Notes: generated by a model from the letters alone, not told the origin. A stretch of 64,000 bases of DNA from Nicotiana tabacum (GCF_000715075.1 NC_134082.1:145812948-145876947), one strand, 5' to 3'; counted from the stretch's first letter, positions 22,814 to 34,539 are shown. Program-made: numbers and translations.

Positions 22814-25800
22814 TGTCCTGTTTTCCTAGTTTAGTTGATGCCAATTTGTAGTTGAAGGAGAATACACTACTTTATGAACAAAATTTTTATTTTTTTATTG
22901 CAGCATACCTTTTTGTTTTGTTATTTTATCTTTCATTATTAGTTGTTCACTTGAATATAAATTGGTTGTTTACAGCACTGTATCTTCATTATATTAAACA
23001 TGAGTATTTTGATGTTAGAATACAATTTGCCTACAAATAATCTTCACAATATCTACATTTTGGAAAGACTCAATGTAGTTATTGTATATAATTTTGTAGT
23101 TGTCTATGTTCATAATTTTTACGAAATACCTTCAAGTTCTAGGTAATATCTGTATATAATTGTCAGTTGAAGTTAAATTACACAACAAACAGAAGAAATA
23201 AATACTCCAATCCTAGAAATATATTATCCATAATTTATCTACAAATCATCTACAAATTATTACCAAGACTATAATTTAACTACATTTCACTATATTTTAC
23301 CTACAATCTGGAAACACTTTACATTAAAGTTACTTTTTTTATATCAGTTGTATTGTAGATAATAAATATTAAAATTTAATTACACTATATCAAAGACAAA
23401 TTTAGATGCCTCACACAATACATAAAAGCATATTAAATACACATAAGCAAATTGTAGTCTACTTCATAATGATCTTTAAAAACTTAAACGAATACACAAA
23501 AAATCTGTTAACTTTAACTCACTAACAGTTAGTTTGAATAACTATTCTAACTACATGATATTCATTTCTTCTTGGGCGCATTCTTGCAAGATCTTTTGTT
23601 ATGCCCTTTACCTCCACAATTTCCACATGACACCTTGTATTTCTTTGACTTTATTTCATCATATGTTTTATATCTTTCCTTTTGAGGTCTCCCTGGCTGC
23701 CTTTTATCTCCCGCCAGTGGATTTACTACCTCATCCAAAATATGTTATGGCACATTCCATTTGTTTTCATCAGGAAGAGGATTTACTGGTATTTCATACG
23801 TACGCAGAAGGCTCTCCCTTGTGTAATACGGAGAGCAATAGTTTTTATATGTTTCATTCATGTGCCTTAATGCTGCCAAAGCATGCGCACATAGAAGTTC
23901 TTCAAGTTAGAATTGGCCACAACTACATTTCTTATTTTCTAGACACACAATGTACCGCTTCACACCATCTAACACAGTATGTATATGATCTGTTTAAGCC
24001 CTCACCTACAATTGTAGAACAAACAGAAAAAATATTATCTCAATCATAAAAATAGATTATATACAACCTATCTACAAATCATCTACAAATATTCTACACC
24101 TTATCTACAACCTACAATTTGACTACAATTTATCTACAATCTGGAAACACTGCATATTAAGTAATTTATTTTTTCTGCACCAAATAAACAGATCTTACCC
24201 TAAGTTTCTGAGATAATGTTATGTTGTTCTCTAATTCTTTGTTGAATTTGGACCCAAGAAATGTGAAAGTACCCTTCGCTTTCAATAACTTCTCGTTGGT
24301 CCAACGTTATAGCAGTGTCCGCATATACTCTAAAAGGTCAAATATCGGCAGCTCTCTTGCATCTTTTGTTGCAGCGTTCAACGACTCTGCAATATTTGAT
24401 GTCATTGTCCATGTTCTATTCACTATTGCATGTTCTCTTGACTATCTATGATAGCCAATATCATATAGGTAAGATTTCACACGCGAGTCTACCTCTTCAA
24501 TCTTCGACATCCTTTCATTAAATTCATCCAGAGTGTATGATCGTGCTGTAGCAAAGTACAATTCATATAATTGTAGATGACCCTTCTTGAATTTTGACCT
24601 TATATTTGTCCAAATATGCCACATGCAAGAGTAGTGTGTCATGCCCGGATAGACAATTGATGTTGCCTTCAGTATACTCTCATTCCTATCTGAAACAACA
24701 CACATTGAAGGTCTTTCACCATATGCCTGCTTGAATTTCTCAAAGAACCACTTCCAAGATGCGTCATTTTCAGAATCAACCACAGCATATGCCAAGGGCA
24801 ATATTGTACCTACATTATTAATTCATAAAATATTAATTGGCAGCTTTGAAAATGTACATAAAAATATAAATACATAACAACTACAATATATCTTCATAAT
24901 ATAGACAATTTATCTACATTTCATGTAATAGCTACAAAATAACTACAAAATTACTACAATGTATCTACATTTTATAGACTGCCTACAAAATAACTACAAA
25001 ATTTTTACACTTTTTACCTGCTGCATCCATGGTGCTTGCTGTCAGCATAATCCCCATGTAGACTGACTTTAAGAATGTCCCATCAACCACTACTACTAGC
25101 CTACAATGTTGCCAACCACTTATTGATGTACAAAGAGCAACAAATGCGTATAAGAAGCATTCATCTGCTGTCTTCTTCAATTTAACAACCGAACCAGGAT
25201 AAGTCTCCTCAAGAATATAAAAATATTTGGGTAATTTGTTGTAGGAGTAAGCCGGATTCCCTCTCAAAAAATGTAAAACCTTTTCCTTTGCTCTCCATGC
25301 TTGCATGTAGCTTAGGTTCACTCTGTGTTCAGATAACATGTCAGTTTGTATGTCCTTTGGTGTATAAATAGTCTTAGGATCACAATACTTTGGAATGACC
25401 ATGCTACCAACTACAGCTGCAGTACATTTGCGCTGTATGAATGTTTCATCCATTACGGAGCATGTGTGTTGTCGGTTGAAACTCCTTATCTTGAACATTG
25501 CGGAATCATTAATTGACGTTGCCTTGAAGTGTCATTTACAGTTTTCACCAACGCATACAAGCCAGTAGCTACAAAAAATATAATATTTAATACAGATTAT
25601 AAATGTAGATGCAACAAAAGGATTGTTTTAACATAAAGTAACATAAACTACAATTTAACTATAATGTAACTACAATTTATCTACAATGTTTAAAAAACAC
25701 ATATCTTGAGTAAAACACTGCTATTTTAATGATCTTTTCACCACAAATATCTCCATACCTTCTATTACTAGATATTTTAACTCTGAACTGGAACTTGTGC

Positions 25801-26400
25801 ATCACAGAAAAGTGCTTCATTACAGCAGCTACAGTTTGCTTGTCCTGATACACTTGTCCTTCTTCAATAGCAGTTTGCGTAGATTCTGTTATTATTTCAC
25901 TTTGATATTCCTCTATAGCTGGAGAGGATGGCATATCAAGTAACTGTAGGGATCCAGACGAACCTGCATCAAAATAAAGATAAACAGTGTCATTATAATT
26001 TTGTAGAATTTTTGTAGATAATTTGTAGATATAGTGAAAATTTTGTAGTCATCCATTTTAGGATGTCAGGCATTGTAGTTAAATTGTACTATAACTGTTG
26101 CAATTTGTAGAAATTATTGAAAACAATACTGCTTCGTACATAATTAAACTATTTTATATTTTATTTGACTAGATTTTGTTCTAAACATAGATTGTAGTTT
26201 TATTTGAAGACAACATTTTGAAATCAACAATTTCTAATCATATATTGTAGTTTATTTTGTCGTATAAATGTAGTAACTTTATATATAATTTTGAAAACAA
26301 CATTGCTTTATTCTTTCATTAAACTGATTTGTAGTTTAATTGTAGGTAAATGTAGTAATTTTGTAGATAATACTGTAAAACCATAATTCTATGCAATTTC
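19560..26400. repeat. Dispersed TGTAGTT / TGTAGATA-type micro-repeats in the non-coding parts of MULE 1
   Basis: Introns and spacers are packed with TGTAGTTAAATTGTAG-, ATCTACAA- and CTACAATTTATCTACA-like strings on both strands, while the exons are nearly free of them. Dense patches are at 19845-20030, 21465-21780, 23040-23340, 24060-24150, 24880-25010 and 25990-26370. Confidence 0.8.
22814..23561. other. Spacer between the convergent MULE 1 genes
   Basis: AT-rich, no gene. Contains the TGTAG/CTACA micro-repeats described for MULE 1. Confidence 0.7.
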
Positions 26401-26759
26401 GAACTATACAAACCTGCACTTGTGTTACCGTTGGTGATTGTCAATTCCATATTGAAATCTCGTACACTTATACATAACAGATATGAACCTAAGTTTTTAT
26501 TCTCCTTTTTGGTCTCCATATACACATGAACCCCCATATCATTCCTAATCTCCATTGGGGGACAATTGTCGTTCACCATGTATTTGATTTCTATAATTTT
26601 TTCTGAAGTATCAATCGATAGTTGTTCTGCAATTGTAGAAATCAGAATACTGTAGCTTGCATTCTCATCTACCACAATGGCATCAACTTCAAAATCTCTA
26701 AATCTACCACAGTTATCCCAATTCCCATTCAATTGTAGCATGATTGCGATTTTGGACAT
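23562..26759 (-). pseudogene. MuDR-type transposase of MULE 1
   Basis: Reads right to left. Exon blocks: 26759 to about 26413 (N-terminal PB1-like domain, starts MSKIAIMLQLNG), about 25965-25695 (transposase N-terminal region, KQTVAAVMKHFSVMHKFQFRV), about 25570-25015 (MULE DDE domain with first catalytic Asp in VVVVDGTFLKS), about 24810-24190 (second Asp in VVSDRNESILK), and about 24000-23562 with a SWIM-type Cys/His region and a CCHC knuckle (CGNCGGKGHNKRSC), ending in Lys-rich sequence and TGA. In-frame stops replace expected Trp codons at 25532-25534 and 24442-24444. The domain order is complete, so the gene was once full length. Confidence 0.82.
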
Positions 26760-27293
26760 GATTGTGTGTTGTTGATGATGTATTATTCTAAATTTTTTGT
26801 TTTTTTGGATTTCTAGATTGAGAGAGAAAAAGATGAAGAACAGATATACGATCGCCAATTTGATTTCTGAAAACAAGAAAAAAAGGGAACAAAATTTGAT
26901 TATAAATTGAAGATAAAGGATTTATGTGATATGATTTGATCTCCTTTCCGTTTCAAAACTTGAATTTAATGTAGAATCAATCAATCCCAAGATTCTTTCC
27001 TGATTTTTCGCGCGTTATTAAAGGAAGATTCTGCCCTATTAATTCCTAATAAACGAATGGTACAGAAATTGTAGGAAAAATGTGGACTAGGCGGGTAATT
27101 TAGATACTATGCACATATTTGGTAATAAAGTTTCACATATGGTATAGGAAGGAAAAAATCTCCTCTATAATCAACGGTAAAGATATATCTTGCTCTTTTT
27201 TTCGGGATTAAACTCTACAAAATCGTAACGATAGACTAATTGATTGTCAGACCACTAGCCTCTATTAGACAATTTGAAAACACATAAGCAAGC
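26760..27293. other. 5' flank of the MULE 1 transposase and junction sequence
   Basis: AT-rich non-coding DNA without a clear ORF. The MULE 1 right terminus is probably here (a GGAAGGAAAAAATCTCC string at about 27149), but no partner repeat is in the window. Confidence 0.45.
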
Positions 27294-27558
27294 TAGCGTT
27301 TGGACATATATTTGATTGAAACTTGAAAAAGAATTTTTAATATTGTGTTGAAAAATAATTTTTGAAAATTAAAATTGTGTTTGGACATACATTTCATTTG
27401 ATAAAAGTTAATGTTTTGTGAGTGGAAGAAAAATTTTCACCTTAGGAACTTGAAAAATTTTTAATTTTATTTTTCCAAAACATAATCATATTTCATTAAC
27501 AAACAATATCTTTAATATTTTTTTAAATAAAGCAAAATCTATGGTCAAACGGGAGCAA
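27294..27558. mobile_element. Possible MITE with GCGTTTGGACAT-type ends
   Basis: Starts AGCGTTTGGACATATA; the other end, ATGGTCAAACGGGAGC, is an imperfect reverse complement. AT-rich interior, no ORF. No target duplication confirmed. Confidence 0.4.
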
Positions 27559-27777
27559 AGTGATTTAAATTTTTGACCTTGCTAAGAAAAGTCTCGAAAA
27601 AATAGCTTCTGGCCGGATTTTCGAAACATGCTGATCAGAATTTTTGAAAGTGCTAGAGTTTTCCTAACATATAGTTATGGTGATCTTTATGTTAGTGGAA
27701 AAATCTTGGCAATCACCATAATAAAAATTCTGGCGCTTCCCAAAATTCTGACCTGCATGCGTTATAACTTTGAATGA
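27559..27777. other. Spacer with imperfect inverted repeat
   Basis: No gene. AGAATTTTTGAAAG (about 27638) faces CTTCCCAAAATTCT (about 27737) and TAACATATAG faces TTTATGTTAG, giving a loose hairpin of about 120 bp. This could be the flank of MULE 2 or a small fold-back element. Confidence 0.4.
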
Positions 27778-27960
27778 AGGCTATTTTCTCAAGAGTCCGG
27801 AACCGAAATATGGTTCTTTGGACTCAAAACATTTTTTTTAAATGTAAAAAAAAATTACATTTCTATATAAAATGCGGTTTACCTTAACGATCGTTTGGGA
27901 CGTTAAGGTAATTACTACATTTTATATTAAAATGCTTTTTGATACAGCGTTTTACCTTTA
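27778..27960 (+). repeat. Left terminal inverted repeat of MULE 2
   Basis: Matches the reverse complement of about 47130-47338. Matching blocks include GAGTCCGGAACCGAAATATGG (27793 onward, three mismatches), GACTCAAAA, AATGTAAAAA, ATTACATTTCTATATAAAA and the GCGGTTTACCTTAA segment. Confidence 0.75.
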
Positions 27961-28065
27961 GGTGATATGACAACTAAATAAAATGCAGCTTATTACTGTG
28001 TTTTATATGAAATGCTTTAATTAACCATGTTTTACATATTTTGTGAGCCCACCAATAATTTTTCT

Positions 28066-28590
28066 GGTTAAAATAGCACGGTCTAGCCAGTTTTCGGACT
28101 GGTCATTCAAAAATAGCCAGTGTTTGCCAAGCCAATGAAAAACAACCACTATTTTGCTGTAACAGAGACCGGTCCAGCATAATATACTGGAATTTGGTGC
28201 ACTTGTGTATGAACTTCCAGCATATTATGTTGGACCGTTATACTTTGTTGGCTCCAGTATAATATACTAGAGACTGGAGCACCGGTGCTCCAAACTCCAG
28301 TATATTATACTGGAGCCAGCAAAGTATACCGGTCCAGCATAATATGTTGGAAGTTCATATACAGGTGCACCGAACTCCAGTATATTATGCTGGACCGGTC
28401 TCTGTTACAGCAAAATAGTGGCTATTTTTCATGCTGGAACTCCAGTATATTTTGCTGGAGTATTTTTTCGGATTTTGAACAGTGTTTTCGTTCAGATTTA
28501 TCTATACATGAAAAGTGGCTAAATTTCGATTACTTTTGAAATTGTGGCTATTTTTGAATGACCACTTGTAAATCTGGCTATTTTTGAATT
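28066..28590. mobile_element. Fold-back (long palindrome) element inside MULE 2
   Basis: A palindrome centred on GAGCACCGGTGCTC (about 28277-28290) with arms of about 145 bp: AACAGAGACCGGTCCAGCAT on the left faces ATGCTGGACCGGTCTCTGTT on the right. It contains repeated CTCCAGTATATTATACTGGAG-type units. The outer ends extend the pairing (GGTCATTCAAAAATAGCCAG facing CTGGCTATTTTTGAATGACC-like sequence). No ORF. Confidence 0.85.
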
Positions 28591-28934
28591 TCTCCCATTC
28601 TTCTGCGCTTAACTGACATAACAATAATTTAAATATGTAAAACACCCTTTTAAACCGCGTATTATACAAACTCCAGTATATTATACTAGATCGGTACATT
28701 ATACTGGAACTCCAGTATATTATGCTGGAGTATTTTTTCGGATTTTGAACAGTGTTTTCGTTCAGATTTATCTTTACATGAAAAGTGGCTAAATTTCGAT
28801 TACTTTTGAACCTGTGACTATTTTTGAATGACCACTTGTAAATCTGTCTATTTTTGAATTTCTCCCATTCTTCTGCGCTTAACTGACATAACAATAATTT
28901 AAATATGTAAAACGCCCTATTAAACTGCGTATTA
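28434..28934 (+). repeat. Direct duplication of about 230 bp (28434-28666 and 28704-28934)
   Basis: Both copies start GGAACTCCAGTATATT.TGCTGG, contain CGGATTTTGAACAGTGTTTT and end near AAACTGCGTATTA. Offset 270 bp, few differences. The first copy includes the right end of the fold-back element, so the duplication followed that insertion. Confidence 0.85.
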
Positions 28935-29069
28935 CTTGCAAAAATTTGAACCCCCGGATTGGGCATTGCCTTATTTAAAGGCGTTAAGGGTTTTGAGAAA
29001 AATAATTTAGAAATACTCCAACTTCGTGATAAATTTTTCTTGTTATTAAATTCTCAAACTTTTTTCATA
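28935..29069. other. Short 5' flank of the MULE 2 transposase
   Basis: Non-coding AT-rich DNA that includes a TATTTAAAG box (about 28971), a possible TATA box for the transposase. Confidence 0.4.
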
Positions 29070-29693
29070 ATGTTTGAAGAGCGAAAAGTAAGGGTTTCAT
29101 TATATTGGGGGGTGAGGTTGTGGTGGCTATAGTTTATCTCTATAGAGTCATGTTAAGTTGCCACTTACAATGGAGTATGATAGACTGGTAGCGTTGTTAT
29201 GCAATAAAATGAGGTTGAGCAAGTGTTCGGTGAATCTTAAAATTACCGGATGAGGGGTTGCTTGTTACGCTGAGTTTAACATCGAGGATGATGAAACTCT
29301 GAGAGATTTTTTGGGGACTCCAGATGAATACCGAAAACTTAATTTGATAAAAATGTTGGAAATGTACGTGAAGCATGAAGACGTTCGCAATAATGATATT
29401 GCGCAGATCAGTGATAACCCTCAATCATCGGGCGGTTATACTGGAGCAGTTGTAGCCCAACAGGTTCCGGCTGAAAGAGTTTGGCCGGATCTACACTTAT
29501 CTCCACGGGCGAACAAGGAGCGATGAGATAATTTCTCTCCTACTTTACATAATCCACAAGACGACTGGTAAACTTCAATTTTCTTTTGTGTTACGATGTT
29601 TATTTTTTGTTGTATTGAATTTGTATTAACACTCATATATTCCACAGGGGAGTACCATCCGGATATGAATTTTACAAGTTATGACCTCACGCC
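29070..29693 (+). pseudogene. MULE 2 transposase, N-terminal part
   Basis: ATG at 29070 opens MFEERKVRVSLYWG, resembling the N-terminal domain of MULE transposases. Further blocks (AEFNIEDDETLRDF, GTPDEYRKLNLIKMLEMYVKHEDV) are in shifted frames with stops between them. The last block, GEYHPDMNFTSYDLTP at about 29647-29693, is cut by element 2; the matching continuation resumes at 38873. Confidence 0.7.
29689..29693 (+). repeat. Target-site duplication of element 2 (left)
   Basis: ACGCC directly before the LTR start. The same 5 bases follow the 3' LTR at 38873-38877. Confidence 0.9.
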
Positions 29694-29798
29694 TGTAAGC
29701 ACGTGATTTTTGTCCTATGTGAGAATTACTCCCAAAAAAATCAAAATAAAACAATTTTCCTTTGTGTGCAATTTTGAGAATTTTCGTGGCATTCTTGT
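29694..29798 (+). repeat. 5' LTR remnant of element 2
   Basis: About 105 bp matching the first bases of the 3' LTR at 34726, with a handful of differences. Homology stops near CATTCTTGTGTCAAACC. Almost all of the LTR, including any TATA box, is gone. Confidence 0.88.
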
Positions 29799-30649
29799 GT
29801 CAAACCCACTTATCTTCCCATTTTTGTCATAGTGGTTTGTTTAGTGTTGTCTAGGTTCATTTTAGGTTTGTTCCTAGGTTGTACCCCAGTTGTTTTGTTT
29901 GTTTTGTTATACGAACCGTTTCACCACTTGTCTAATGCAAATTCCGGTCTTTTGTTACCTCCAGTCATCTTCTTTGTTTAGTTCTTTTTATCCTTTTGTT
30001 TTGTCCTTGTTCAAACGCCAATTCTAGTGACATGACATGCACGCACAGTTTGGGCCTAATCTTAAGAATTAATTATAAAGCCATTGGGAGATGATCAGGA
30101 CACTTAAGGGAAATAGGAACAGCTTGAGATCCTTTGAAGCCCGAGCCACGTGAAACTGGGGCAAGTAAAACATAAAGAAAAACCATAAAAGCAAGTTAGC
30201 CATATTAACAAGAGGGCCGTTCATCGTAACGAAAATAAGAATATTGCCCAACGATGCTTTAAAAATGACAAATGAAAAGGCGAATGTGTGCATATGGTTA
30301 TCAAATCCGACGCAATCAGAAGATGTGGCGAATGTTTAATTGTGTTGTTTGTGCTTGGCATGTTTTGAAGATTGGAATGACGGCATTTTATTCTTCTATC
30401 TAAACACTTTATCCTTCGTTAACCCGTTGAGCCTTATTTGCTTTTCTTTTATACCCCTCGTTCGGAATCAGTAGCAAAGACTAGAAAACACAAGCATGGA
30501 AGATAAAGAAAAAAAAAAGAAAAAGAAAAAGGAAAAGAAAACAACAGAAATAACAAAACGACAAAAGAGAAAGGAGAAATGAGAAAGAGAAAGAAAAGAA
30601 AAGAAAATAATAAGTAAATGAAAAAAGAAAAAAAGAAAAGAGGAATTGG

Positions 30650-30709
30650 GAACTACGTTTGACCTGATTCCTCAAAGAAGGATACGTAGGCGCCTCACGG
30701 CTCGGTCAT
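30650..30709 (+). other. Boundary hairpin module, element 2, C-type copy
   Basis: Matches copy C: outer stem CTACGT/ACGTAG and inner stem TCCT/AGGA. It directly follows the A-rich tract as in element 1. Confidence 0.7.
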
Positions 30710-32333
30710 AGTGTAACATAGTGTGCATAGTATGCATAGTGTGCATAGTGTAACATAGTGTAACAAAAATAAAAAAATCCCCAAGTAAGAAACTGGGGCA
30801 GAAATTGTGTTTGATATAAAGAAATCTAGTTCCGAAGGTTGTAAATTTTGAACCCAAATTGATTCGTTTTGAGCCGCTAATACCCTTTCTTTCTATCCCT
30901 ATCCAAAACCCCACATTACGGTCCAACGAAAGACGTTTTGACCAGTCTTCGAAAGATGCCAAGTCATGCAAATGGAAGTCGGGAATAACACTCTGATCCC
31001 CGGTAGACAAGTAATAAAATGAGAGAGTCTTATCGGTGAAAACCTTCACGGGCACCTTGAGGCAGCTATAAGTTGAGAGAAAAATCAAAATGAGAGAGGC
31101 TTGATAGTGAAAACCCTTCGGGCACTACAATTCGAATAAAGATTGAGAATCATACAGGAAATCACCAGACGAAGATTGTGAAAGGCGATTAACGATGGAG
31201 GATAGGCCACGTGTGCATGTCATGGCCAATAGAGTTGGTGTCCACATCTGATAGGTTTTACTTTGTAGTTTTCTTGTTAGCAGTCATCTCTTTCTTTTTC
31301 CTTTTACTCTATTCCTTTTTCCTTTGTCATTTCCTCTTCTTGAGTCTCTTTGGTCAGAACAAGCGAGAAATGATCTCAAAATTTGCCATCAGCTTTCCAA
31401 TTATGCAAGACGAGATCTGACTAGTACATCAAAGTGGTATAAGTCAGGAAAGAACAAGCGCAATAAGCTGGTAATAGTCAACGTGCTTTGAGGTTCGCGC
31501 AAAATACCCAAGATTGGTCCATGTCAATTCAGGGACAGTGCAACAAAAAGAGGGCCATGGTGATTGAACCGAGGGTATATTCGATGAAGAGATTGACAAA
31601 AGGATGGACCAATGTCAAGAAGGATATCCCCAGCAGAAGTCGAGGGTTATAAGGCCAAGGCCAGCGGAAAATCAAGAAAGAACAACGCGGAATGCAATGG
31701 ACATAATTGGGAAATTCATAGGAGACTCAATGGTTGGGGAAATGCCAGTTCACGGACAGTACCGTAAAAGAAGATATTGGGTCTGCACCGGGAAAGGGTA
31801 TTTCAGTAACACAGACGATGGAGGGAGTGGTTAATCAATGAACGAACATGCAAGATCTTCAAGTGAAATCGGCTGTCATGAAAATACATGAGGTCAGATA
31901 AGGAGACTGGGAAAATGGTTAAGAGGTTTGTGTATAAGGAATCGTCAAGAAGGCCGGAAGGTATCAGCCAAGCTTCAAGATGGTCAGACAACGCATAGAT
32001 GCAAAATGGTTGATGACATCCCCAGCAGGAGTATCGCAACCAACCACCACATTTTAAACTGACCAAATTTTCTTTGATTTGAAGTAGGGACAGGGAATGT
32101 TCCTGACAACGGGAAGATGCGACACAAGAAAGATTGTCAAACTGGGGCAGAAAATTTTCATTCATTTCAAAAAATTTCGAGAAGTCTAACACAAGTTTGG
32201 TGAAAAGCGGTATCCCCAACAGTTTTTCACGATAAAACAAAACAAGTTTTAAAGAAAGCAATGTCAGGAGGAAGATAACACGAGTTTTAAGGGAGGTAGT
32301 CTTCAAAGGAAGAAGATAAAAAAAAAAAAAGAG

Positions 32334-32850
32334 GACCTAGTCTGATGAATCTTCTCCTAGGATCAAAATCTTAGTCTGTTGAATCTTTCTCCTAAGATAG
32401 AAAACCTAGTCTGATGAACTTTTTCCTAGGATAGAAATCTTAGTCTGATGAATATTTCTCCTAAGATAACAAAAATAATCTTAGTCTGATGAATATTTCT
32501 CCTAAGATAACAAAATAGAAATCTTAGTCTGATGAATTTTCTCCTAAGATAAACGTCCTAGTCTGATAAATCTTCTCCTAGGATCAAAATCTTAGTCTGA
32601 TGAATCTTTCTCCTAAGATAGAAAACCTAGTCTGATGAACTTTCTCCTAGGATAGAAATCTTAGTCTGATGAATATTTCTCCTAAGATAACAAAAATAAT
32701 CTTAGTCTGATGAATATTTCTCCTACGATAACAAAAATAGAAATCTTAGTCTGAAGAACTTTCTCCTAGGATAGAAATCTTAGTCTGATGAATCTTTCTC
32801 CTAAGATAGAAAACCTAGTCTGACGAATTTTCTCCTAGGATAATTTGAGA
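32334..32850 (+). repeat. About 14 copies of a 35-43-bp repeat
   Basis: Unit TTAGTCTGATGAAT.TTTCTCCTAAGATA with CCTAG/CCTAGG and CTTAG/CTAAG variants alternating. In each unit the first CTTAG or CCTAG can pair with the later CTAAG or CTAGG, so the array could fold into many short hairpins. Absent from element 1. Confidence 0.92.
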
Positions 32851-33054
32851 GAAAAAGAGGAAGACCAGTTTTGCAAAAGGAAACGGTTTGCAGAGGAATG
32901 AAACATCAGTCTTAAAGGAAGTAGTCTTTGAATGAGTAAGATAACATACTTTTTATAAAAAAAAATGTTACCCCCAGCAGTTCGCATAGAAGACAGTACA
33001 AGTTTTGAGGAAAGTAGTTTTGAAGAAAGATAATTCAAGTTAGAAGGAAAATGG

Positions 33055-33990
33055 TTGTTGAGGTCAGGAGCCCCCCCTGAAGAACAGAATGACGATTTAT
33101 TTTTCGAAGCTGTTGAAATCTCGCCCGCCTGAAGAAAAGGATGGCGATTTATTTTTCAAAGTTGTTGTTGAGGTCAAGAGTCCCCCCTGAAGAACAGAAT
33201 GGTGATTTATTTTCGAAGTTTGTTGTTGAGGTCAGGAGCCCTCCCCTGAAGAACAAAATGATGATTTATTTTCCAAAGTTGTTGTTGAGGTCAGGAGCCC
33301 CCCTGAAGAACAGAATGTCGATTTATTTTTCGAAGTTGTTGAAATCTCGCCCGCCTGAAGAAAAGGAATGGCGATTTATTTTTCAAAGTTGTTGTTGAGG
33401 TCAGGAGCCCCCCTGAAGAACAGAATGGCAATTTATTTTCGAAGTTGTTATTGAGGTCAGGAGCCCCCCCTGAAGAACAGAATGGCGATTTATTTTCGAA
33501 GTTGTTATTGAGGTCAGGAGCCCCCCCTGAAGAACAGAATGACGATTTTAATTTCGAAGTTGTTGCTGAGGTCAGGAGCCCCCCTGAATAACAGAATGAC
33601 GATTTATTTTTCGAAGTTTTTGAAATCTCGCCCGCCTGAAGAAAGGAATGGCGATTTATTTTTCAAAGTTGTTGTTGAGGTCAGGAGCCCCCCTGAAGAA
33701 CAGAATGGCGATTTATTTTCGAAGTTGTTATTGAGGTCAGGAGCCCCCGCTGAAGAACAGAATGACGATTTATTTTTGAAGTTTGTTGTTGAGGTTAGGA
33801 GCCCCCCTGAAGAACAGAATGGCGATTTCTTGAAATCTCGCCCGCTTGAAGAAAGGAATGGTGATTTATTTTCGAAGTTGTTGTTGAGTTCAGGAGCCCC
33901 CCCTGAAGAACAGAATGACGATTTATTTTTCGAAGTTGTTGTTGAGGTCAGGATTCCCCCCTGAAGAACGGAATGCCGATTTATTTTTCG
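33055..33990 (+). repeat. About 17 copies of a roughly 57-bp repeat
   Basis: Unit GTTGTTGAGGTCAGGAGCCC followed by CCTGAAGAACAGAATG.CGATTTATTTTCGAA. 57 is a multiple of 3, which explains open frames of up to 141 codons here (33539-33964). These are repeat translations, not a gene. Absent from element 1. Confidence 0.93.
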
Positions 33991-34230
33991 AAGTTGTTGG
34001 TTGAAGTTGGGAGCCCGCCCATATAACAGAGGAATACATTTCAGTCTTTACATTTTAAGTTGAAGAAGTTGGGAGTCCGCCCATATAACAGAGGAATACA
34101 TTTCAGTCTTTACATTTTAAGTTGAAGAAGTTGGGAGCCCACCCATATAACAGAGGAATACATTTCAGTCTTTCCATTTTAAGTTTTGAAGTTGGGAGCC
34201 CGCCCATATAACAGAGGAATACAACCGAAA
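33990..34230 (+). repeat. 4 copies of a roughly 60-bp repeat
   Basis: Unit GAAGTTGGGAGCCCGCCCAT then ATAACAGAGGAATACATTTC, shared with the two copies at 13660-13770 in element 1. Confidence 0.9.
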
Positions 34231-34539
34231 TCCCCAGCGGGAAACAACAAAAATCCCCTGCAGAGGAAGGAAGTTCAAGATTCGATGGAAAAATAATGCG
34301 AAGCTCCCGAGAAAGACATAAGCAGTTCGAGATCGGCAGTCAAGGGAAAATACAAGACAAGAAATACCAGAAGAGTCACCGAGACATCAAAGCAACAAGA
34401 GATACAAGAGCACGACTGAAGATCTAGATAAGATTTTGTAATTCATAGACTATAGTTTAGTATAGCTTCTTGTTTTCTTACAGCATGCAACAGCAGTAAC
34501 ATTGCAGTTCCATGGTAGTCCCAGCTACCAAAACTTTCC

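Larger units (their letters stand above)
18579..27170. mobile_element. MULE 1: Mutator-like element carrying a ULP1-type protease gene
   Basis: A DUF1985/ULP1 protease gene (+) converges on a MuDR-type transposase gene (-). This pairing is the known architecture of ULP-carrying Mutator-like elements (Kaonashi type) in plants. The left end is cut off by element 1. The right end is probably near 27170 but I found no matching inverted repeat or 9-bp target duplication, so the right limit is a guess. Both genes are broken by stops. Confidence 0.75.

Noticed and set aside
33539..33964. 141-codon open frame and similar ones at 33141-33398
   Set aside because: Created by a 57-bp tandem repeat whose length is a multiple of 3; no domain and no start context.
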